43,383 nucleotides of DNA from Planctomycetota bacterium (GTDB lineage: Bacteria; Planctomycetota; UBA1135; UBA2386). Positions 37,388-43,383 of the stretch are shown here, one piece after another (the stretch's first letter is position 1; every line of letters starts with the position of its first letter). The DNA is taken from assembly GCA_016794565.1 (NCBI GenBank), contig JAEUHQ010000127.1, forward strand, positions 1 to 43,383. The letters run 5' to 3'. Under the pieces are notes generated by a model. That model had not been told where the DNA came from. It ran no database searches and saw only the letters and a program-made list of their open reading frames with translations. The translations under genes and the position numbers were made by a program.

Positions 37388-39142
37388 TCAGGTGTTCTCG
37401 ATGCGCTGGTGCAGCGCGTTCGACGTGGTCATCGCGGCGAAGATGTCCGCGGCGAGCAGGTCGGTCACCAGGGCCTGGCCCCAGAAGTCGAGACCGAGCA
37501 TCGACGGGGTGACCACCGCCGTGTTGAGCGACAGCACCGTGCCCGGGGCAACGATGTTGAACGGGCCGATGCCGTTCGCGAGGTCGAAGTTCAGCAGGCA
37601 GCCCGGCTTGCCGATGCCGATGAACGACAGGGGCAGGCCCGGAGCGAACGGGTTCGCGACCGAGAAGTAGAGGAAGCCGAGCGGGAAGCCGGCGTTCAGG
37701 TTGTTGACGTCGTAGTTGATCGTCGAACCGAACGTGGGGCGCGGGTTCGAGGTCAGCGCGACGTGCGGCGAGTCGATCGCGATGCCGTGCTGCGACGACA
37801 GCAGCGCCGTGTCGATCTGGTACTCGGGGCGCGTGTTCGTGCCGGCCGGCGAGTAGCCGATCAGCCACGGGTTGCCGCTGTAGGCGTTCGTGCCGACGGG
37901 CACGGGATTGATCGTCTGGAACGTGATCGACACGTTGCCCACGTAGTCGAACACGTACTGCACCGTCGAGGTGTTGGTCACCACACCGCCCGAGTGGGGC
38001 ACCGCATCGAACGTGATGACGATCTGCGTGCCGTCGTCGTTGTAGCGGATGGCGCCGGCGGTCGTGACGTCGAAGTCGTGCCACGTGTACCACGTGGTGT
38101 TCGGGAACGAGAACCCGATCGTCGTGGTCGGGGCCCAGTCGGCTCCGAGCGCGGCGAGAGCGGCGAGGTTCGAGCCCGTCGAGATGATGCCGTTGTTGTG
38201 CACGACGAGGCTGGAGCCTGCCGTCACGACACCCGTCGGGTGGATCAGGTTGCCGAGCAGGCCGGGCGTCAGCACTTCACCGTCGTCCGTGGCAACGGCG
38301 CCGGTGATCGTCGTGGTCCAGCCCGTCAGCGGCGCGTGTCCGGCGAACGGAACGAGCGGCCCAGCCGGCAGCACGTTGACGTCGTAGGCACCATCGGCGT
38401 TGAGCGCCATCACCACGGTCTTGCCCTGGAACTTGGCGCTCGTCTGCGCGGACGTCGCGTTGATGTTGAACCAGGAGGCGTAGCCACCGCCGCAACCGTT
38501 GCCGACCTTGTCACTGAAGGAGCAGATCGGAGCGGAGCTTCCGACGGCGTAGTGGATCGAGCCGTTGAACACGCGCGGGTTGCCGCCACCGAGGAGCGCC
38601 ACCGCGAACGGGAGGGACACGTTGCCACCCAGGATCACCTGATCCGCGTAGCTGCCGTTGCTCGCCGCGACACCCGCGGCCAGCGACAGCTCGGCGTTGG
38701 AGTAGTTCTGGTTCGTGCCGGTGCCGTTCGTGTAGGCGGGCGCGATGCCGATGTGCTCGAACGCGTAGCCGCGCGTGCCCATCGCCGAAGTGAGCGTGAA
38801 GGGCGTCGAGAAGCAGCAGGTCGTCGGGAGGCCGAGCCCGGCCGAGATCACCGAACCTTCGGCGAGAACCTGCCAGTTGGCGAAGTTCTGCTCGCTGCCG
38901 CTGAACTGCGGGATGCCGGTGACCGTCTGCCAGACGCGAAGGCGGCCTTGCGTGCCCGCGGCCGAGTTGCAGTTGAGGTCAATGCGATTGACGGTGATCG
39001 CCGGCACCGACACGGTGAGATTGACGAACGTCACGGCGCCCGGACCGGCCGCGTTGTTGGCGACGAACGTCGTGGTGAGTGGCGACTGCGCAGTGAGCGA
39101 GGCGACGAGCCCGAGCCCGATCAGTGATGCAAGGGGTTTCAT
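37388..39142 (-). CDS. Large secreted protein, Planctomycetota-type, function unknown
   Basis: 584 residues. After the signal peptide (MKPLASLIGLGLVASLTAQ) it is rich in Thr, Gly, Asn, Ser, Val and Ala, beta-rich and low in charge, as in extracellular adhesin or matrix proteins. Paired cysteines occur (TTCCF, ICSFSDKVGNGCGGGY). The C-terminus (PLGFLYFSVANPFAPGLPLS, then IGIGKPGCLLNF and LNTAVVTPSMLGLDFWGQAL) resembles the conserved C-terminal segment of secreted proteins in deep-branching planctomycetes. No membrane helix or sortase motif is seen, so it is likely released or surface-bound. The start is set by AAGGAAA 4 bases upstream and by the signal peptide. It has its own promoter and a 5' hairpin. 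No catalytic motif is recognised. Confidence 0.82.
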   Translation of the reverse strand: MKPLASLIGLGLVASLTAQSPLTTTFVANNAAGPGAVTFVNLTVSVPAITVNRIDLNCNSAAGTQGRLRVWQTVTGIPQFSGSEQNFANWQVLAEGSVISAGLGLPTTCCFSTPFTLTSAMGTRGYAFEHIGIAPAYTNGTGTNQNYSNAELSLAAGVAASNGSYADQVILGGNVSLPFAVALLGGGNPRVFNGSIHYAVGSSAPICSFSDKVGNGCGGGYASWFNINATSAQTSAKFQGKTVVMALNADGAYDVNVLPAGPLVPFAGHAPLTGWTTTITGAVATDDGEVLTPGLLGNLIHPTGVVTAGSSLVVHNNGIISTGSNLAALAALGADWAPTTTIGFSFPNTTWYTWHDFDVTTAGAIRYNDDGTQIVITFDAVPHSGGVVTNTSTVQYVFDYVGNVSITFQTINPVPVGTNAYSGNPWLIGYSPAGTNTRPEYQIDTALLSSQHGIAIDSPHVALTSNPRPTFGSTINYDVNNLNAGFPLGFLYFSVANPFAPGLPLSFIGIGKPGCLLNFDLANGIGPFNIVAPGTVLSLNTAVVTPSMLGLDFWGQALVTDLLAADIFAAMTTSNALHQRIENT

Positions 39143-39171
39143 GGTTTCCTTGTTGGGGAGGAAAGGGGCAT

Positions 39172-39195
39172 CTGCCAACAGGAAGCGGTTGGCAG
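39172..39195 (-). promoter_or_regulatory. Hairpin in the 5' leader of the large secreted protein mRNA
   Basis: CTGCCAAC (39172-39179) pairs perfectly with GTTGGCAG (39188-39195) across an 8-base loop. If transcription starts at about 39199, the hairpin begins within a few bases of the 5' end, 29 bases or more before the start codon. Such a stem could stabilise the mRNA or be an operator. Confidence 0.5.
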
Positions 39196-39205
39196 GGGAC
39201 GCCAG

Positions 39206-39233
39206 AAGGTAGCGCGCGCCTCGCGCCTGTCCA
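39206..39233 (-). promoter_or_regulatory. Sigma-70-type promoter for the large secreted protein gene
   Basis: On the minus strand TGGACA (39233-39228) and TACCTT (39211-39206) are separated by 16 bases. The predicted start is at about 39199, giving a leader of about 57 bases. This is the best complete promoter in the window. Confidence 0.6.
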
Positions 39234-39386
39234 CCGACCCCGGCGCAGTTCCCCGGTGCGCTTTCCGAGTGCGCGAAGATTCGCCACTGCGCATTGGGGC
39301 CGATCCGCAGACATTCTCCCCGTGTTCCAACACGCGGCGTCCGCGCGCGGCGCGCGCCAAGGCCCCAAGCCGCGGCGCGCTCCGCG

Positions 39387-40142
39387 TCAGAACCGCAGTC
39401 CCCCACCGATCACGAAGCCGCTCAACGTCACGTCGGCATCGAAGTCTTCGTCATCGATCGTGCCGTCGATGCTCAGATCCATCGCGCGATAGCCCGCGAA
39501 CACGTGCACCAGAGCGGTCGGGCGAATCTCGACCAGCGCTTCGATGTCGAGCAGGGAGGCGTCGACGCCATCGATGTCGTTGACCTCCATGTAACCGACT
39601 TCGGCGAGCAGGCCGAACATCCACAGGCTCGCTTCGGCGCGCACGAACGCCATCGGCACGGGCCCCGCGACGGAGACCTCTTCCCGCAGCGCACCGAAGG
39701 TGTCCTGCACGGTGATGTCGAGATCGAAGTAGTCGATGGCGATGCCCGGCGAGATCGACACCGGACCGATCGGGATCTCGAGGGCGAACGATCCCTTCAC
39801 GTTGCCCATGTCGAAGGTGGAACGGACCGGCGTACTGGCCGAGATGTCGCCGAAGTTCGCCTGCAGTTGCCCGGTCCCTTCGTCCTCGAAGAGGAACCCG
39901 GACACGGCGAATACCGGTGTCCCGAGGTCGAGCGCGGCGCGCCCGTACGGAGTGCCCTGGGCATCGCCGAGCCCGAAGGCGGACTCGATGTCCTGGGCGA
40001 ACGCGACGCCACCGCCTTGCGCGTAGCCGATGTCGCCGTCGAGCTGGAGTCGCGCGTAACCCGCCTGCACGGAGACGCCGGGTGCCGAACACGAGGGAAG
40101 GGCCGCGACGATCGCCGCGACCACGAGAGAAGCGGTGCGCAT
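39387..40142 (-). CDS. Outer-membrane beta-barrel-like protein, hypothetical
   Basis: 251 residues. The N-terminal signal sequence MRTASLVVAAIVAALPSCS has a possible but imperfect lipobox (LPSC). The rest alternates hydrophobic and polar residues with turns rich in Asp/Gly: GVSVQAGYARLQLDGDIGYA, VSISPGIAIDYFDLDITVQD, MFGLLAEVGYMEVNDIDGV, VHVFAGYRAMDLSIDGTI. It ends in FVIGGGLRF, an aromatic C-terminus typical of outer-membrane barrels. Function unknown. A GTG at 40154 overlaps the stop of the upstream lipoprotein gene (GTGA) in the same frame and would add four residues; the ATG at 40142 is preferred. The genes are probably co-translated. Confidence 0.78.
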   Translation of the reverse strand: MRTASLVVAAIVAALPSCSAPGVSVQAGYARLQLDGDIGYAQGGGVAFAQDIESAFGLGDAQGTPYGRAALDLGTPVFAVSGFLFEDEGTGQLQANFGDISASTPVRSTFDMGNVKGSFALEIPIGPVSISPGIAIDYFDLDITVQDTFGALREEVSVAGPVPMAFVRAEASLWMFGLLAEVGYMEVNDIDGVDASLLDIEALVEIRPTALVHVFAGYRAMDLSIDGTIDDEDFDADVTLSGFVIGGGLRF

Positions 40143-40150
40143 GGGCGGCC

Positions 40151-40969
40151 TCACGGAACCACCGTCAGGGTTCGGGCATCGACGTCGAAGTCGAAGCGAC
40201 CGGGCAGGCCGTCGATCGTGATGCGGACGATCGACGTGCCGTCGAACGTCATCGTCGCGGCGACGGTGGCTAGCGGTCCGGTGAGGGACAGGTCGATCGT
40301 GCCGATCGGGTACTGCTGCGTAGGCGATGCATCCGTGACGAGGCTCGCGGTGCCGAACGTCAGCACGCACGCTCCTTCCGTGACCGAGCTGTCCGCCGCG
40401 GGCGGCGGCCCGCCGGCCGGCGTCGCGGTCGTCGTGCGCAGCTCCTCGAGTTCGTTGCCGTTCGTCGAGCCACCGATGATGCCGGTGAGGGTGCCGGAAC
40501 CCGAAACGGCGTCCCCTCCCTTCGAGCCCGTGAGCGTCCAGTCGCCGACGAGGAACGGGCGTCCGCCTGGCGACGCATTGCGCAGCGCCGTGGCGATGAG
40601 GTCGATCTTGTCCGCGAGCGACGAAGCGCTGCTGGCGTCGATGTTCTGCTCGGCGCCCGCGGGGTCGTAGGCGCGGATCGTCATCGACATGGTGCAGCCG
40701 TTGAACGCGTAGGTGACGTTGAGCTCGCCGCTGCCGCCTTGCGACACGGAGAGGCCCGCGGGATCGGGCACGGCGCTGCTCGTCCGGAGCCGCCACGAAT
40801 CGGCGACGTCGAGCAGGGCGTCGACCTTCGTGTAGAGACCCGGGAAGCAGTCGACCACGGTCTGCACCTGGTCGAGCCGCGTCTGGTCCGTGGTAGACGT
40901 GACCTTGCTGTCGCACGCTGCGAACAGGGCAGCGCCGAGCAGGAGCAACAACGAGCGAAAGTGTGGCAT
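40151..40969 (-). CDS. Hypothetical lipoprotein
   Basis: 272 residues. The signal peptide [19 protein letters not shown] ends in a lipobox (LFAAC, Cys19). The mature part begins helical ([20 protein letters not shown]) and becomes beta-rich: [75 protein letters not shown]. Three further cysteines (in VVDCF, NGCTM, GACVL) may form a disulfide. I recognise no family. The start is fixed by GGAGGCG directly upstream; the longer frame from 41017 is unlikely. It is followed by the barrel-like protein gene, coupled at the stop codon, so the two may act together at the outer membrane. Confidence 0.75.
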   Translation of the reverse strand: MPHFRSLLLLLGAALFAACDSKVTSTTDQTRLDQVQTVVDCFPGLYTKVDALLDVADSWRLRTSSAVPDPAGLSVSQGGSGELNVTYAFNGCTMSMTIRAYDPAGAEQNIDASSASSLADKIDLIATALRNASPGGRPFLVGDWTLTGSKGGDAVSGSGTLTGIIGGSTNGNELEELRTTTATPAGGPPPAADSSVTEGACVLTFGTASLVTDASPTQQYPIGTIDLSLTGPLATVAATMTFDGTSIVRITIDGLPGRFDFDVDARTLTVVP

Positions 40970-41059
40970 GCGCCTCCAGAGAACGAGTGGTTGGCGGCGA
41001 GTATGCCGCGCTGCCATCGGGCGTTGCCAGCCGCCATCGGCTCGAATCCGCTCCCGCCT

Positions 41060-41623
41060 TCACTCGGGGATCGGACACCCGGCGTCGATCCACGCCTTCA
41101 TCGCGGAAACGAACGTCGCGTGCGGCACCGGCACCGGTGTGCGGCCCTCGCCGGGCTGCCACCCCCACAACACGAGCGGATCGGCGGTGACGTGGTGCAA
41201 CAACTGTTCTGCCGTGCGGCCGCCGTTCTGCGCGGGGTCGGCGAGCTGCCGCGCGAGCTGCGCCGGCGTGCGGCCCTCGAACACGAGCGGCATGTCGCGC
41301 CGCGGCAGGTGCCAGTTCGGGGCGCCCGGCGGCAGGTTCGCGCCGGCAGCGTTCTCGTCGCGGTGGCAGTTCGCGCAGCGGAGCGCATACAGACCCTTGC
41401 CGTCGGGTCCGCCCTGCACGTTCTGTCCGTGCGGTCGCGACTCGTCGCCCTGCTTCGGCACGCCGCCCGCGGGATGGCAGTTCTTGCAGCGAGGGTGCTG
41501 CAGCACTTCGTAGACGCTGGCGAAGGGGCCGACGTCGGCGCCCGACGACGGCGCCGTGGTGCCGCACTGCACGAGCACGAAGATCGCGGCAACGGCCGCG
41601 GCGATGCAGAGATGTCGGTTCAT
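41060..41623 (-). CDS. Dihaem c-type cytochrome-like lipoprotein
   Basis: 187 residues. A lipoprotein signal has lipobox LVQC (Cys20). Two haem-binding motifs follow, CKNCH (46-50) and CANCH (83-87), and two possible axial methionines (in RRDMPLV and SAMKAWI). The region after the second haem ([20 protein letters not shown]) is typical of the small cytochrome encoded with isoquinoline 1-oxidoreductase-type molybdenum hydroxylases. It should accept electrons from the enzyme in the periplasm. Its ATG overlaps the stop of the IorB-like gene (ATGA). Downstream, a 90-base gap separates it from the lipoprotein gene. Confidence 0.86.
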   Translation of the reverse strand: MNRHLCIAAAVAAIFVLVQCGTTAPSSGADVGPFASVYEVLQHPRCKNCHPAGGVPKQGDESRPHGQNVQGGPDGKGLYALRCANCHRDENAAGANLPPGAPNWHLPRRDMPLVFEGRTPAQLARQLADPAQNGGRTAEQLLHHVTADPLVLWGWQPGEGRTPVPVPHATFVSAMKAWIDAGCPIPE

Positions 41624-43383
41624 CGGAGGTCCTCCGCGCGGACGGGCAGTCGCCGCACCCGCTTGCCCGTGAGTCGGAAGATCGCGTTGCCGAGTGCCGG
41701 CGCCACGGGCGGCACACCGGGCTCGCCGACGCCCGTCGGCGGAGCGGTGCTCGACACGAGGTGCACGTCGACAGCCGGCATCTCGTGGATGCGCAGCAGG
41801 CGGTAGTCGTGGAAGTTCGACTGCTGCACGCGACCCTCGGCGAGCGAGATCTCGCTGTAGAGCGCGGCCGTGAGGCCGAAGCCGACCGCGCCTTCGAGCT
41901 GGGCCTTCACCGTGTCCGGATTGATCGCGGTGCCGCAGTCGACGGCGACGGTGACTCGGTGCACGCGCGGCCAGCCTTCCTCGATGGATGCTTCGAGCAC
42001 CATCGCGATGTACGAGTTGAACGAGAAGTGCACCGCGACGCCGTGCGCGCGTCCTTTCGGCAGCGGCTTGCCGTAGCCGGCCTCGCGCGCGGCGAGGTTC
42101 AGCACACCGAGGTGCCGGTCCTTGCCGACGAGCAGCTTGCGGCGCAGGTCCAGCGGGTCCTGCTTCGTCGCGGCGGCGAGTTCGTCGAGGAACGACTCCA
42201 CCACGAACGCCGTGTGCGAGTGGCCGACCGAACGCCACCAGAGCGTGGGCACCGGGTTCTTCGTCGTGTGCAGCTCGACCTGCACGTTCGGGATCGCGTA
42301 CGGAACGTCGTCCGCGCCTTCGACCGACGTGCCGTCGATGCCGTCCTTGACGATGAACGGTTCGAACGGCGTACCGACGATGAACGATTGCCCGACGATC
42401 GTGTGCGACCAGCCCGTGATCGTGCCCGCGGCGTCGAGCGACGCCGCGATGCGGCTGTGCCACAGCGGGCGGTAGTAGCCCGATCGCATGTCGTCCTCAC
42501 GCGTCCAGACGAGCTTCAGCGGCGCCTTCGCCGCCTTCGCGATCTTGCACGCCTCGACGATGTAGTCCGACACCGGATTCGCGCGCCGGCCGAAGCCGCC
42601 GCCGAGGAACGTCGTGTTCAGCTTCACCTTCGTCGGTGCGATGCCGAGCACGGCGGCCGCCGCGGCCTGGTCGACCGTCTGGAACTGCGTGCCCGCCCAG
42701 ATCTCCGCCGAATCGCCGCGGAAATCGACGACGCAGTTGAGGGGCTCCATCGGTGCGTGCGCGAGGAACGGCAGTTCGTAGTCGGCTGCGAGGTTCTGCG
42801 CGGCCTCGGCCCGGGCGGCCGCGACGTCGCCGTCCTTTCGCGCGACGAGACCCGGTTTCCGCGACAGCTCGCGGTACTCGGCGCGCATCGTGTCCGTCGA
42901 TGCGGTCGCGTTCGGCCCGAGGTCCCAGGCGACGGTGAGACGATCGCGCCCCGTCTTCGCGGCCCAGAAACCGTCGGCGATCACCGCGATGCCCGATCCG
43001 ACGTCGACGACGTCGCGCACGCCCTTCACCTTGCGCGCAGCGGTCGCGTCGAACGACTTCGCCTTGCCGCCGAAGGTCGGCGGATGCGCGACGACGGCCG
43101 TCAGCATCCCTGGCACGTAGACGTCGAGTCCGAACTGCGCGGTGCCCTCGACCTTCGCCTTCGCGTCGAGGCGGTGCGTCGGCTTCCCGATGATGCGGAA
43201 GTCCTTCGCGTCCTTCAGCGCCACGTCGCCCGGGGCCGGCAGCTTCGCGGCTGCGGCCGCGAGTTCGCCATAGCCCGCGCGCTTGCCGCTCTCGTCGTGC
43301 ACGACCGCCGCGTTCTCCGTCCGACACTCGGCGACGGGCACGCCCCACTGCTGCGCCGCTGCGGTCACGAGCAGCGAACGCGC
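41620..43383 (-). CDS. Xanthine dehydrogenase-family molybdopterin-binding subunit (IorB-like), partial
   Basis: At least 587 residues; the start lies beyond the window edge. The frame is open to base 43383 with the family-like segment [20 protein letters not shown], so the first GTG in view is not the start. Features of the isoquinoline 1-oxidoreductase beta subunit are [68 protein letters not shown] and the Mo-cofactor [14 protein letters not shown] with its catalytic glutamate. Enzymes of this group hydroxylate N-heterocycles or oxidise aldehydes in the periplasm, passing electrons via a small 2Fe-2S subunit and a cytochrome. The dihaem cytochrome gene follows with ATGA overlap; the 2Fe-2S subunit would be expected just outside the window. 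Confidence 0.9.
   Translation of the reverse strand, partial: ARSLLVTAAAQQWGVPVAECRTENAAVVHDESGKRAGYGELAAAAAKLPAPGDVALKDAKDFRIIGKPTHRLDAKAKVEGTAQFGLDVYVPGMLTAVVAHPPTFGGKAKSFDATAARKVKGVRDVVDVGSGIAVIADGFWAAKTGRDRLTVAWDLGPNATASTDTMRAEYRELSRKPGLVARKDGDVAAARAEAAQNLAADYELPFLAHAPMEPLNCVVDFRGDSAEIWAGTQFQTVDQAAAAAVLGIAPTKVKLNTTFLGGGFGRRANPVSDYIVEACKIAKAAKAPLKLVWTREDDMRSGYYRPLWHSRIAASLDAAGTITGWSHTIVGQSFIVGTPFEPFIVKDGIDGTSVEGADDVPYAIPNVQVELHTTKNPVPTLWWRSVGHSHTAFVVESFLDELAAATKQDPLDLRRKLLVGKDRHLGVLNLAAREAGYGKPLPKGRAHGVAVHFSFNSYIAMVLEASIEEGWPRVHRVTVAVDCGTAINPDTVKAQLEGAVGFGLTAALYSEISLAEGRVQQSNFHDYRLLRIHEMPAVDVHLVSSTAPPTGVGEPGVPPVAPALGNAIFRLTGKRVRRLPVRAEDLR

Overview
The window is GC-rich, densely coded bacterial chromosome, most likely from a member of the Planctomycetota. 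Pointers to this are an hpnC-hpnD squalene pair, secreted duplicated thioredoxin-fold proteins, a large secreted protein with a C-terminal segment typical of that phylum, a Gram-negative envelope (OprO/P-type porin, outer-membrane proteins, lipoproteins) and frequent alanine/arginine-rich coding. The assignment is by sequence feel, not by a search. I see no rRNA, tRNA, CRISPR, insertion sequence or prophage, so this looks like ordinary chromosome with several unusual local arrangements.

Layout. 1-1351 (-): hpnC and the start of hpnD. 1457-4367 (+): a DUF669-like protein with an SSB-type acidic tip, a secreted protein with two almost identical thioredoxin domains, and a DUF4388-type protein. 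4439-8123 (+): ligA, a 34-residue membrane peptide and a phosphotransferase/P-loop kinase fusion, all joined by ATGA overlaps. 14519-8152 (-): a tightly packed operon of a molybdopterin oxidoreductase, a Cas4/RecB-like nuclease, a UPF1/Dna2-like helicase and a CoA-transferase. 15169-16431 (+): porin followed by a clear terminator. 16700-18316 (+): a short FAD oxidoreductase and a DUF1801 protein with a histone-H1-like tail.

25977-18339 (-): two polytopic glycosyltransferase-like membrane proteins, a soluble glycosyltransferase, an asparagine synthetase and a branched-chain aminotransferase; the first four look like a surface-glycan group. 26076-29444 (+) with the convergent 31797-29461 (-): a thiol-redox and protein-quality block (double thioredoxin, HtrA-like protease, peroxiredoxin/TlpA-like redoxin, TlpA-like lipoprotein, DsbD). 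37187-31853 (-): a sensor kinase and response regulator followed by a HEAT-repeat secreted protein; both transcription units carry the same 17-bp direct-repeat box upstream. 43383-37388 (-): an IorB-type molybdenum hydroxylase subunit and a dihaem cytochrome lipoprotein, then a lipoprotein, a beta-barrel-like protein and a large secreted protein with a recognisable promoter and a 5' hairpin.

The strongest new signals are the shared 17-bp box, a recurrent TAnnnT element 6-10 bases before several start codons (probable leaderless or near-leaderless mRNAs), the split nuclease-helicase pair and the SSB-like tip on the DUF669-like protein.
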